This document shows, piece by piece, positions 23,652-31,627 of a stretch of DNA of 31,627 nucleotides. The translations under genes were made by a program, and so were the position numbers. Source of the stretch: Flavobacteriaceae bacterium UBA5950 (GTDB taxonomy: Bacteria; Bacteroidota; Bacteroidia; Flavobacteriales; Flavobacteriaceae); assembly GCA_002430545.1 (NCBI GenBank), contig DJCM01000011.1, forward strand, positions 1 to 31,627, read 5' to 3'. The notes below the pieces were generated by a model that was given only the letters and a program-made list of their open reading frames with translations, ran no database searches and was not told the origin of the DNA. Every line of letters starts with the position of its first letter. Within the stretch, counting starts at the first letter, position 1.

Positions 23652-26600
23652 TCAATTAACTTCTTGTTTGGCTTCTTCTGCCAATCGTTCAAGGGCTTTT
23701 TTATAGTCCGTTGGCATTACCTTGATAAAATTCTTTTGTTCTTTTTCCCAATGATCAATGATGGCTGTTGCCTTGCTACTTAATGTGTATTTTATATGAT
23801 CTTTGAGTAGTTCTTTTATATGATTCAGATCATCTGTAGAGGGGTTTTCTAAGCCGATCATTTCCATGTTGAAATTGCGCTCATCAAATGTACCATCAGC
23901 AGCGTATAAATAGGCGATTCCACCACTCATACCAGCAGCAAAATTGCGACCAAAATCTCCAATGATGACAGCAATACCTCCTGTCATGTATTCACAACCA
24001 TGATCCCCAATGCCTTCAACAACTGCAGTGGCACCTGAATTGCGAACACAAAAACGCTCACCAGCAATTCCATTGATATATGCCTCACCAGCTGTTGCAC
24101 CATAGAGCGCAACATTTCCGATGATTATATTTTCTTCGGCCTTATATGAAACACCTTCAGGAACGCGCGCCACAAGGCGTGCACCCGAAAGACCCTTACC
24201 AAAATAATCGTTACAGTTTCCAATGGTTTCTAAATGAAGTCCTTTTGTTGCAAAACAACCAAAACTCTGGCCTGCTGAACCATTAAAATATATTGATATG
24301 GTATCTTCAGGAAGACCTTCTGCGCCATATTTTTTGGATATTTCATTGCTCAAAATAGCCCCAACACTTCGATCGGTGTTGTGAATAGGGAACGTTAAGG
24401 TCTGTGGTTCTAACTTTTCAAGGGCATTTTTTGCTTTCGAGATCAGTGTGAAATCAAGAACATTTTCGAGTTTATGATCTTGTTTTTCAGTATTTCTTAA
24501 AGGAGTTCCTTCTTTTACATCGGGCTTGTGAAGGATTGTTGAGAGGTCTATGCCCTTGGCTTTAAAATGCTCAATGGCATCACTCATATTTAGCTTTTGG
24601 CTTTGACCAACCATCTCATCTACAGTTCTAAACCCAAGTTGCGCCATGATGCTTCTCATTTCTTCAGCTACAAAATGCATATAGTTGACGACATACTCGG
24701 GCTTTCCTTTAAAATTTTTACGAAGTTCTGGGTCTTGGGTGGCAATCCCAACTGGACAGGTGTTGAGGTGACATGCACGCATCATAATACAGCCAGTCGC
24801 AACAAGCGGTGCAGTTGAAAAACCATACTCTTCGGCACCCAACAGACAAGCGATGGCAACATCACGACCAGTTTTCATTTGGCCATCACACTCCAAGACG
24901 ATACGACCACGAAGATCGTTTAAGACGAGCGTTTGTTGTGCTTCAGCAATACCCAATTCCCAAGGTAACCCAGCGTGCTTTAAGGAGGTTAGGGGCGATG
25001 CACCAGTTCCGCCATCATAGCCAGAAATCAAAATCACATCAGCTTTGGCTTTTGCGACTCCAGCAGCAATTGTTCCAACACCAACCTCAGAAACCAACTT
25101 GACATTTATACGTGCTTTTCGATTGGCATTTTTCAAATCATAAATGAGTTGTGCCAAATCTTCGATTGAATAAATATCATGATGGGGTGGGGGTGAAATG
25201 AGTCCTACATATGGTGTAGAGTTTCGAACAGATGCGATATATGGATTTACTTTAGGGCCAGGCAGTTGTCCACCTTCACCAGGCTTTGCGCCCTGTGCCA
25301 TTTTGATCTGAATCTCTTGTGCATTTGCAAGGTAATGAGACGAAACACCAAAACGACCTGATGCAACTTGTTTGATTGCACTATTGCGCCATTCGCCATC
25401 TTCATCTCTGTTAAATCGTCTAGGGTCTTCTCCTCCTTCACCAGAATTGCTTTTCCCACCAATACGATTCATGGCTTTGGCCAAGGTTTCATGTGCCTCT
25501 TCACTGATTGATCCCAGTGACATTGCACCTGTTTTGAAACGCTTTGCGATTGCAGTCCAAGGTTCTACCTCCTCAATTGGTATGGGATCGAGATCAGTAA
25601 ATGAAAACATCCCACGGATGGTCATCAACTGGCGTGATTGATCATTGACCAATTTGGCAAACTCCTCATAACTCTCATACTTATTTTGTCGCGTTGCTAC
25701 CTGTAGCTTTGCAATCGTGGCAGGGTTTAGCATATGAGCTTCACCATTTCGTCTCCAACGATAGCTACCACCAATTTCTAAATCTGCAGACTCAACTGTT
25801 TCTGCACTGGCAAACGCTTGTTGATGACGAAGAGAGATTTCCTTTTCGACTTCAAATAGTCCAATACCTTCGATTCTTGTTGGGGTGTTACAAAAGAACT
25901 GCTCTATGAATTGTGTATTCAACCCAAGTGCCTCAAAAATTTGTGCACCTCGGTATGAGTGAAGAGTAGAGATGCCTATTTTATTCATAATCTTAATCAA
26001 TCCCTTTGCGATGGCCTTATTGAAATTTTCAATTGCCTGTTCAGTCGTCAGTTGAATGCGATATTGCGAGCTGACAAGGGTTTTGATAATTTCATTCACC
26101 ATATAAGGATTGATCGCACTGGCACCATATCCAAAGAGAGTTGCAAAATGATGAGGCTCACGAGGTTCGGCAGATTCAATTACAATCCCAAACTTCGAAC
26201 GCAACCCATGTTTAATCAGTCCATGATGCACTGCAGAGCATGCAAGAAGCATAGGAATCGGCGCTAGGTCTTTGTTTATACCTCGATCTGATAAAATGAT
26301 AATGTTGGCACCTTGATTTACTTTTTCTTTGACTTGATTGATAAGGTTTTCAATGGCCTTCTCGATTCCATTGTAACCCTTGTCAATTGAATACAATACA
26401 GAGACAGATACAGAAACAAAATCCTTGTGTTTAATAAATTTGATCTTATCCAAATCTTCATTGGATATAATCGGATTTTGAATGCGAAGCTTCTTGGCGT
26501 GCACAGAATCAACAGAAAATAAATTATAATCACTTCCAATCGAAAGGGAGGTGTCTGTTACGATTTCCTCACGAATCCCATCTAAAGGAGGGTTTGTTAC

Positions 26601-28160
26601 CTGCGCAAAAAGTTGTTTGAAATAGTTGTAAAGCAGTTGTGGCTTGTGTGAAAGCACAGCCAAAGGAGTGTCTGTACCCATCGACCCAATGGCCTCTTTA
26701 CCAGCTGACATCATTGGGATAATCAAAGTCTTGATGTCTTCCTCAGTATATCCAAATCCTCTTAAGCGTTGGGTATAACCAGTTTCCTCTTGTGGCGTTG
26801 TATTGCCAGTGTAGGGAACATTTTTCAGTGGTAAAAGGTTGTCATCCAACCAATTTTGATAGGGGTGTTTTGAAGAGATAATGCCTTTGATTTCTTTATC
26901 CTCAACAATGCGACCTTCATTCATATCAACAAGGAACATACGACCTGGCTCAAGTCGCCCATGTTTGGCTACATTTTTGGGTTCGATTTCAGTGACACCT
27001 GTTTCTGAAGACATCACGACATACCCATCTTTGGTCACTGTGTATCTGGAAGGACGCAGACCATTTCTGTCAAGGAGCGCTCCAATATAATTTCCATCTG
27101 TAAAAGGAATAGATGCAGGGCCATCCCATGGCTCCATGATGCAGGAGTTGAAGGAATAAAATGCTTTTTTCACAGGATCCATACTCTTGTGTTTCTCCCA
27201 CGCCTCAGGAACCATAATCATCATTACTTCGGGAAGTGATCTGCCAGTGTGCAGTAAAAGCTCAACGACCATATCCATGGAGGCAGAATCTGATTTACCA
27301 TGCAAAACAATTGGAAGAATAGACTTGATATCATCACCAAAAAAGTCATTAGACAGCAGCTCTTCGCGAGCTTTCATTCGATTGAGGTTTCCTCGATAGG
27401 TATTGATTTCGCCATTGTGACACATATAGCGAAAGGGTTGTGCCAAATCCCAGGTTGGGAAGGTGTTGGTCGAAAAACGCTGATGCACCAACGCGAGCCT
27501 TGTGACTACACGTTTATCAGTTAAATCTGTGTAAAACCTTTCAATATCTTCAGGAACAAGAAGGCCTTTATAAATCAAAGTTCTTGTGGATAGGCTTGGC
27601 AAATAGAAATAACTCGCTTGCGACATTTTGGTGGCATACACCTTGTGTTCTGCAATTTTTCGAGCGATGAATGTTTTGGTATTGAGTTCTTTTTCGTTCA
27701 GCGGGACTTCCTCAGCAGGGCGAACAAACACTTGTTCAATGTGTGGAAGCGTGCGTCCAGCAATTTCTCCAACAACCATTTGATTGGTTGGGACTTCTCT
27801 CCACCCAATCACCTCAAGCCCCTGTTTTTCAAACTCGTTGTTTAGCGTATCGATGCAAAACTGTCGTTGATTTTCTTTGGAGGGGAGAAAAACCATCCCT
27901 AGAGAATAGGTCGTAGGTTCTGGCAAATCAAAGTCGCATACTTGCTGTAGATAGTCATGGGGGATGTCGATAAGAATCCCAGCGCCGTCACCTGTTTTGC
28001 CATCAGCACTCACAGCACCTCTGTGCTCTAGCTTGACAAGAATGTCAAGTGCTTTGTGGATGATGTCATTTGTGCGTTTACCTTCAAGGCTACAGATAAA
28101 TCCTGCACCACAGTTATCGTGCTCAAATTGCGGGTCGTAGAGTCCTTGTTTTTTTATCAT
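23652..28160 (-). CDS. gltB: Glutamate synthase [NADPH] large subunit
   Basis: A 1502-residue ferredoxin/NADPH-type GOGAT large subunit that forms glutamate from glutamine and 2-oxoglutarate. The glutaminase (class II amidotransferase) domain has nucleophile Cys17 in HDNCGAGF. Sixteen residues precede it and would be removed on maturation. The central domain is followed by the FMN/synthase domain with MSLGSISEEAHETLAKAMNRIGGKSNSGEGGED and SGYDGGTGASPLTSLKHAGLPWELG. The 3Fe-4S cluster cysteines are Cys1124, Cys1130 and Cys1135 (CIMMRACHLNTC). The C-terminal glycine-rich GXGXG helix domain is present. First gene of the gltBD operon, with a promoter box directly against its ATG. Confidence 0.98.
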   Translation of the reverse strand: MIKKQGLYDPQFEHDNCGAGFICSLEGKRTNDIIHKALDILVKLEHRGAVSADGKTGDGAGILIDIPHDYLQQVCDFDLPEPTTYSLGMVFLPSKENQRQFCIDTLNNEFEKQGLEVIGWREVPTNQMVVGEIAGRTLPHIEQVFVRPAEEVPLNEKELNTKTFIARKIAEHKVYATKMSQASYFYLPSLSTRTLIYKGLLVPEDIERFYTDLTDKRVVTRLALVHQRFSTNTFPTWDLAQPFRYMCHNGEINTYRGNLNRMKAREELLSNDFFGDDIKSILPIVLHGKSDSASMDMVVELLLHTGRSLPEVMMIMVPEAWEKHKSMDPVKKAFYSFNSCIMEPWDGPASIPFTDGNYIGALLDRNGLRPSRYTVTKDGYVVMSSETGVTEIEPKNVAKHGRLEPGRMFLVDMNEGRIVEDKEIKGIISSKHPYQNWLDDNLLPLKNVPYTGNTTPQEETGYTQRLRGFGYTEEDIKTLIIPMMSAGKEAIGSMGTDTPLAVLSHKPQLLYNYFKQLFAQVTNPPLDGIREEIVTDTSLSIGSDYNLFSVDSVHAKKLRIQNPIISNEDLDKIKFIKHKDFVSVSVSVLYSIDKGYNGIEKAIENLINQVKEKVNQGANIIILSDRGINKDLAPIPMLLACSAVHHGLIKHGLRSKFGIVIESAEPREPHHFATLFGYGASAINPYMVNEIIKTLVSSQYRIQLTTEQAIENFNKAIAKGLIKIMNKIGISTLHSYRGAQIFEALGLNTQFIEQFFCNTPTRIEGIGLFEVEKEISLRHQQAFASAETVESADLEIGGSYRWRRNGEAHMLNPATIAKLQVATRQNKYESYEEFAKLVNDQSRQLMTIRGMFSFTDLDPIPIEEVEPWTAIAKRFKTGAMSLGSISEEAHETLAKAMNRIGGKSNSGEGGEDPRRFNRDEDGEWRNSAIKQVASGRFGVSSHYLANAQEIQIKMAQGAKPGEGGQLPGPKVNPYIASVRNSTPYVGLISPPPHHDIYSIEDLAQLIYDLKNANRKARINVKLVSEVGVGTIAAGVAKAKADVILISGYDGGTGASPLTSLKHAGLPWELGIAEAQQTLVLNDLRGRIVLECDGQMKTGRDVAIACLLGAEEYGFSTAPLVATGCIMMRACHLNTCPVGIATQDPELRKNFKGKPEYVVNYMHFVAEEMRSIMAQLGFRTVDEMVGQSQKLNMSDAIEHFKAKGIDLSTILHKPDVKEGTPLRNTEKQDHKLENVLDFTLISKAKNALEKLEPQTLTFPIHNTDRSVGAILSNEISKKYGAEGLPEDTISIYFNGSAGQSFGCFATKGLHLETIGNCNDYFGKGLSGARLVARVPEGVSYKAEENIIIGNVALYGATAGEAYINGIAGERFCVRNSGATAVVEGIGDHGCEYMTGGIAVIIGDFGRNFAAGMSGGIAYLYAADGTFDERNFNMEMIGLENPSTDDLNHIKELLKDHIKYTLSSKATAIIDHWEKEQKNFIKVMPTDYKKALERLAEEAKQEVN

Positions 28161-28167
28161 AGCGTTC

Positions 28168-28175
28168 CAAATATA
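28168..28175 (-). promoter_or_regulatory. TAnnTTTG promoter box of gltBD
   Basis: TATATTTG on the minus strand, seven bases before the gltB ATG, so a leaderless or nearly leaderless transcript is expected. The -33 element is not clear. Confidence 0.55.
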
Positions 28176-28484
28176 TCCAACTGTTTGAGATATTCTAATT
28201 ACAAATATGACTGTTTACAGAATAAATGCAATATTTATAAGGAAGGGCGAAAATAAATACTTATTTCTTACAAACAGAAGTATATATTATTAAATCCATA
28301 AAAATTAGATAATTCTGAATTTGTAACCCTTAAAATTGTGGGGTTGAAAATAAAAACATGAAAACATTGACTTTTACACGACTTTAAAATGAGGGTAGAA
28401 TCTCAATTTTTTAAGAATATAAAACCTCATAAAAAAATCTCCAGAACAAGTAGAAGTTTTTTAGTAATAATTAAATCGAGGTAG

Positions 28485-28492
28485 TATATTTG
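28485..28492 (+). promoter_or_regulatory. TAnnTTTG promoter box of nhaD-folC
   Basis: TATATTTG, 19 bases before the nhaD ATG. The region 20 bases upstream is T-rich but has no exact TTG. Confidence 0.55.
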
Positions 28493-28511
28493 AAAACATT
28501 AAAATTGTTAT

Positions 28512-29834
28512 ATGGAAACGATCATTATTATTGTATTTGTACTTGGTTACCTCGCAATTACTCTCGAGCATAACCTTCACATTGATAAACTTATTCCCGC
28601 CCTGGCAATGATGGCCATTTTGTGGGCGATGATAGCCCTAGGTCACTTAGACGTGTTTGATATTGATGCTGTCAACAAAAAGCTGCTCCCCACTCACATC
28701 GAAGAAGCATTGCTACACCACCTGGGAAAAACAGCAGAAATACTTGTCTTCCTTTTGGGTGCGATGACTATTGTTGAAATCATAGATTATTTCAATGGGT
28801 TTGCCATAATCAAGCAGTTTATAAGAACCCGAAATAAGGTTCGTTTGCTTTGGATTTTTGCTTGTTTGGCTTTTGTTCTTTCAGCGATTATTGATAACCT
28901 TACTGCTACCATTGTACTTGTTACCATCCTACAAAAGGTCATTCACGATCGAAGCCTTCGGTTGTGGTTTGCTGGTATGATCATCGTCACTGCCAACGCT
29001 GGGGGTGCATGGTCTCCCATTGGAGATGTGACTACAACGATGTTGTGGATTGGTAAAAAAGTAACCACCCCTGAGTTGATAAAATACCTAATTGTTCCTT
29101 CTTTGGTGTGTATGATTGTACCCACTTTTATTGCAAGTCGATATAAAATTTTCAAAGGCGAAATTGATAAAATAGATGACAATATCAAGCTCACCCCCAA
29201 AGGTCCAACGATGCTATATCTCGGACTTGGGTCGATTTTATTTGTCCCTATTTTTAAGACAGTAACGCACCTGCCTCCCTATGTTGGGATGATGCTTTCG
29301 CTTGCTGTGGTGTCTGTTTTTGCAGAGGTCTATAGTCGTTCCAAAGCTTTTGTAGAAGCGAAGTCTCATGATGGTAATGGCACACATCACAATCCTGTTC
29401 ACGTAGCTTTGACAAAAATCGAGATGCCTAGTATCCTATTTTTCTTGGGTATTTTGATGGCTGTTGCTGCACTTGAATCTTTAGGGCTGTTGTTTGGATT
29501 TGCACAAGACCTCAATGCTGCAATTCCCAACTCCGATATCGTGGTTGCAATCTTTGGATTTATTTCTGCTGTTATCGACAATGTTCCATTGGTCGCTGCA
29601 AGTATGGGAATGTTCTCAGAGCCTGTTGATCACCCTCTATGGCATGCAATTGCGTTTGCTGCTGGAACAGGTGGTAGTATGATCATATTTGGATCTGCAG
29701 CTGGTGTTGTTGCCATGGGAATGGAGAAAATCAACTTTTTCTGGTATCTGAAAAAGATTTCTTTCCTTGCGCTCATCGGATCTGTTTCAGGTTACCTAAC
29801 ATTTATGTTGTTTAGAGATTACATATTTGTGTAA
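28512..29834 (+). CDS. nhaD: Na+/H+ antiporter, NhaD family
   Basis: A 440-residue polytopic inner-membrane protein of the ion-transporter superfamily with about 11-12 hydrophobic segments. NhaD hallmarks are the early EALLHHLGKTAEILVFLLGAMTIVEIID, the conserved SAIIDNLTATIV with the charged Asp in mid-membrane, NAGGAWSPIGDVTTTMLWI, and the second copy SAVIDNVPLVAASMGMF, followed by AAGTGGSMIIFGSAAGVVAMG. Exchange of Na+ (or Li+) for H+ supports salt and pH homeostasis, fitting a marine host. Three bases separate it from folC, so the two genes are co-transcribed, although their functions are unrelated. Length is normal. Confidence 0.95.
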   Translation: METIIIIVFVLGYLAITLEHNLHIDKLIPALAMMAILWAMIALGHLDVFDIDAVNKKLLPTHIEEALLHHLGKTAEILVFLLGAMTIVEIIDYFNGFAIIKQFIRTRNKVRLLWIFACLAFVLSAIIDNLTATIVLVTILQKVIHDRSLRLWFAGMIIVTANAGGAWSPIGDVTTTMLWIGKKVTTPELIKYLIVPSLVCMIVPTFIASRYKIFKGEIDKIDDNIKLTPKGPTMLYLGLGSILFVPIFKTVTHLPPYVGMMLSLAVVSVFAEVYSRSKAFVEAKSHDGNGTHHNPVHVALTKIEMPSILFFLGILMAVAALESLGLLFGFAQDLNAAIPNSDIVVAIFGFISAVIDNVPLVAASMGMFSEPVDHPLWHAIAFAAGTGGSMIIFGSAAGVVAMGMEKINFFWYLKKISFLALIGSVSGYLTFMLFRDYIFV

Positions 29835-29837
29835 TCA

Positions 29838-31049
29838 ATGAATTACAGCCAAACCCTAACTTGGTTGTTCGAGCGCTTACCCATGTATCAAAGGGTTGGT
29901 CCTCCTGCCATGCGTTTTGGTTTGGATCAAATGAATCGCTTAAGTGCTGCTTTGAGAGACCCTCATCGCAGCACTAAATGTATACACATTGCTGGAACCA
30001 ATGGAAAGGGATCAACAGCTCATATGTTGGCGTCTGTTTTGCAAACAGCTGGCTATACAGTTGGACTCTATACTTCACCTCACCTAAAGGATTTTAGAGA
30101 GCGCATAAAAATCAATGGGCAAGCAGTAGATAAAAAAAGTGTTGTTGATTTTGTCAATCAAAATCTAGCGATATTAGAGGAGGGGGGTTATTCATTTTTT
30201 GAAGTGACAGTTGGGATGGCTTTTTCAATTTTTGCCAAAGCCCAGGTCGATGTTGCCATTGTTGAAGTTGGTTTGGGGGGACGTTTGGACGCAACCAATA
30301 TCATCACACCTATTTTATCTGTCATTACACATATCAGCAAAGACCATCAACAGTTTTTGGGTGATACAATTGCAGCAATCGCCAGCGAAAAAGCAGGAAT
30401 AATCAAAGAAAACATCCCTGTTGTTTTAGCCAAAAATGAGAAGGTGGTGCAGCAAGTAATCATAGACAAAGCCAAGTCAACCTCATCACCAATATTTTTT
30501 GCAGAAGAAGTTTCTGCAAATAAATATACGACAGACTTGCTAGGGGATTATCAGAAAGAAAATCTAGCAAATGTAACAATGGCAATCACAGCACTTTCTG
30601 AATTTAATGTTGAAAAAAAACACCTTGTAAAGGGGTTACAATCAGTGGTAAAAAACACTGGTTTTCAAGGGAGATGGAAAATATTGCAAGATAGCCCAAA
30701 GGTCATTGCTGATGTTGCACATAATGCAGCAGGTATTGCAGCTGTGATCGAACAAATCAAGACGATGAAATATGAGCGTCTTCACATCGTATTTGGGATG
30801 GTCAATGACAAAGATTTTGGACAAATTTCAGCATACTTGCCCAAAGATGCGAGCTACTATTTCTGTAGTCCAGAGGTGATACGATCCAAAGCAGTGGATC
30901 AACTGTTTGCAGAGGCAAGTCAATTGGGTTTTAGGGGTGCTACACACCACTCGGTGGCCAGTGCCTTAGCTGCTGCAAAAAAGGAGGCGTCCCTCTCTGA
31001 TATTATCCTTGTTTGTGGCAGTTTATTTGTGGTTACAGAAGTGTTGTAA
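29838..31049 (+). CDS. folC: Folylpolyglutamate synthase / dihydrofolate synthase
   Basis: A 403-residue Mur-ligase-like ATP-dependent enzyme that adds glutamate to dihydropteroate and to reduced folates in the cytoplasm. The P-loop is GTNGKGST (53-60), followed by TSPHLKDFRERIKING (omega loop region). VEVGLGGRLDATN and ITHISKDHQQFLG supply metal and substrate residues, and DVAHNAAG marks the C-terminal glutamate ligase domain. It is second in an operon with nhaD. Its 3' end is followed by the promoter of tRNA-Val. Confidence 0.96.
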   Translation: MNYSQTLTWLFERLPMYQRVGPPAMRFGLDQMNRLSAALRDPHRSTKCIHIAGTNGKGSTAHMLASVLQTAGYTVGLYTSPHLKDFRERIKINGQAVDKKSVVDFVNQNLAILEEGGYSFFEVTVGMAFSIFAKAQVDVAIVEVGLGGRLDATNIITPILSVITHISKDHQQFLGDTIAAIASEKAGIIKENIPVVLAKNEKVVQQVIIDKAKSTSSPIFFAEEVSANKYTTDLLGDYQKENLANVTMAITALSEFNVEKKHLVKGLQSVVKNTGFQGRWKILQDSPKVIADVAHNAAGIAAVIEQIKTMKYERLHIVFGMVNDKDFGQISAYLPKDASYYFCSPEVIRSKAVDQLFAEASQLGFRGATHHSVASALAAAKKEASLSDIILVCGSLFVVTEVL

Positions 31050-31055
31050 ATCCCT

Positions 31056-31084
31056 TTGAGGTTAAAAAAAAGAGACTATATTTG
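31056..31084 (+). promoter_or_regulatory. Promoter of tRNA-Val
   Basis: TTG at 31056-31058, an 18-base spacer, then a perfect TATATTTG box at 31077-31084, ten bases before the tRNA 5' end. One of the clearest Bacteroidota-type promoters in the window. Confidence 0.78.
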
Positions 31085-31093
31085 CAACCGCTA

Positions 31094-31171
31094 GGGCGCG
31101 TAGCTCAGTTGGTTCAGAGCACTTGGTTTACACCCAAGGGGTCAGGGGTTCGAATCCCTTCGCGCCCACCA
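31094..31171 (+). tRNA. tRNA-Val (TAC anticodon)
   Basis: A cloverleaf with a 7-bp acceptor stem (GGGCGCG with CGCGCCC) and D arm GCTC/GAGC. The anticodon stem is CTTGG/CCAAG around loop TTTACAC (anticodon TAC, valine). The T arm is AGGGG/CCCTT with TTCGAAT, and the discriminator is A. The 3' CCA is encoded in the genome (31169-31171), unlike the tRNA-fMet in this window. It is preceded by its own promoter and followed by a strong terminator. Confidence 0.96.
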
Positions 31172-31180
31172 TACATTTCC

Positions 31181-31214
31181 GTAAAGTACAATAAACTTAT
31201 TCTTTACTTTTTTT
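31181..31214 (+). terminator. Rho-independent terminator after tRNA-Val
   Basis: An outer stem GTAAAG/CTTTAC (31181-31186 with 31202-31207) encloses an inner 4-bp stem AATA/TATT with a tetraloop. Seven T residues follow (31208-31214). Confidence 0.8.
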
Positions 31215-31216
31215 AG

Positions 31217-31627
31217 TTAAATGAAAGCTTTAATTTTAATTTTAAGCTTTTTTAGTTCTTTTATATATATCGAAAGCTCATTTTTTAAGATTTCAAAAAC
31301 TTCAATTGAACCTGACGTCGGGAGGCCATCTCCACTTTCAACACTTTTTCTCAAATAGGCCAATCTATTATTTACCTTGATTGGAAAGTTTAGAGGGTCT
31401 TGACCACTTTGATTATTAACTTGGTATATATTGGACTCAATTTTTTCAAGATCATAAATTAATGACTTAACTTTTTTTGATTTTGCTGCAGATGATGAAG
31501 AAAGTAAATCATTTAATTTTTCTTTAATTTCTCTAATTTCAATTATACTTTTATTTGCAAGGTCAGTCTGCATCATTATACTCATTGCAAAAGTGAACTG
31601 TTCGTTAATAATTGAATCTGAAACTGT
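31217..31627 (-). CDS. C-terminal part of a VPS10/BNR-repeat (sortilin-like) protein, 5' partial
   Basis: The frame is open to the window edge, so the gene continues upstream of it (136 codons visible). The visible part is a helical tail, with SIIEIREIKEKLNDLLSS and a second helix pair. It contains FPIKVNNRLAYLRKSVESGDGLPT followed by VFEILKNELSIYIKELKKL. This tail pattern (P-I-K-x-N-N-x-L-A, then S-x-D/G-x-x-PT, then VF-x-x-L) is what I know from the end of long Bacteroidota proteins annotated as VPS10-domain or WD40/YVTN/BNR-like glycosyl hydrolases. The repeat domain itself lies outside the window, so the assignment rests on the tail only. The ATG at 31585 is probably internal. Sequence is more AT-rich than the core genes. 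Confidence 0.6.
   Translation of the reverse strand, partial: TVSDSIINEQFTFAMSIMMQTDLANKSIIEIREIKEKLNDLLSSSSAAKSKKVKSLIYDLEKIESNIYQVNNQSGQDPLNFPIKVNNRLAYLRKSVESGDGLPTSGSIEVFEILKNELSIYIKELKKLKIKIKAFI

Larger units (their letters stand above)
28161..28511. other. 351-base intergenic region between divergent gltB and nhaD
   Basis: AT-rich with no open frame of note. It carries one perfect promoter box for each side (28168-28175 minus and 28485-28492 plus). A weak short inverted repeat (TGAG and CTCA followed by T residues) lies around 28390-28412. I see no recognisable riboswitch, small RNA or repeat. It is the longest gene-free stretch in the window, so binding sites for nitrogen or salt regulators could be here, but none is identifiable by eye. 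Confidence 0.7.

Noticed and set aside
23651..23692. Upstream extension of gltD by 14 codons
   Set aside because: It would overlap gltB and precede the conserved N-terminus MGKLRGFLEYDR, which starts one base after the gltB stop.
23577..23783. Plus-strand frame across the gltB-gltD junction
   Set aside because: Antisense to both subunits at a well-conserved operon junction; no support as a gene.
28300..28420. Possible riboswitch or small RNA upstream of nhaD or gltB
   Set aside because: AT-rich sequence with only 4-bp pairings; nothing matching a known riboswitch core could be recognised.

Overview
The window looks like the chromosome of a marine Flavobacteriia (Bacteroidota) bacterium. The evidence is the moderate-to-low GC, short intergenic gaps, starts without clear Shine-Dalgarno sequences, repeated TAnnTTTG promoter boxes sitting directly against start codons, and protein types typical of the group: a DUF5522 mini-protein, a LysS with a C-terminal extension, SCG/TQC-type lipoproteins, a putative porin and an NhaD antiporter.

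Positions 1-4726 are the accessory part, a catabolic cluster read rightward. It holds an SDR dehydrogenase (cut by the window edge), a fumarylacetoacetate-hydrolase-family enzyme, a remnant of an amidohydrolase of the L-fuconolactonase type, an FMN-dependent L-lactate dehydrogenase-like enzyme, a remnant of an L-fucose permease (FucP-like), and a lipoprotein sulfatase. Together these match the non-phosphorylative L-fucose route (fucose, fuconate, 2,4-diketo-3-deoxyfuconate, then pyruvate plus L-lactate), probably fed by a sulfated fucose-containing algal polysaccharide. The most striking observation is that the amidohydrolase and the permease both keep their first and last few dozen codons but have lost the middle, while the genes between and around them are intact.

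Positions 4767-4873 carry an initiator tRNA-Met with its own promoter and terminator on the minus strand. This marks the change to housekeeping genes.

Positions 4936-31171 are core genes: era and der (ribosome-assembly GTPases); a MerR regulator with an M23 peptidase (minus); alaS; a tiny DUF5522 gene (minus); an operon of a PLP-dependent ACC-deaminase-like enzyme, a glucosaminidase/LysM lipoprotein and hemL; lysS (minus); lipB; rnhB with a large unknown lipoprotein (minus); a putative porin; gltB-gltD glutamate synthase (minus); nhaD-folC; and tRNA-Val with a strong terminator. The last 411 bases are the 3' end of a minus-strand gene that appears to encode a VPS10/BNR-repeat protein and runs off the window.

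I see no CRISPR array, insertion sequence, rRNA or phage module. No clearly new multi-gene system is evident. The items most worth checking are the two internally deleted fucose genes, the dual-coded ACC-deaminase/glucosaminidase junction, the symmetric divergent promoter at alaS, and the uncharacterised 800-residue lipoprotein.
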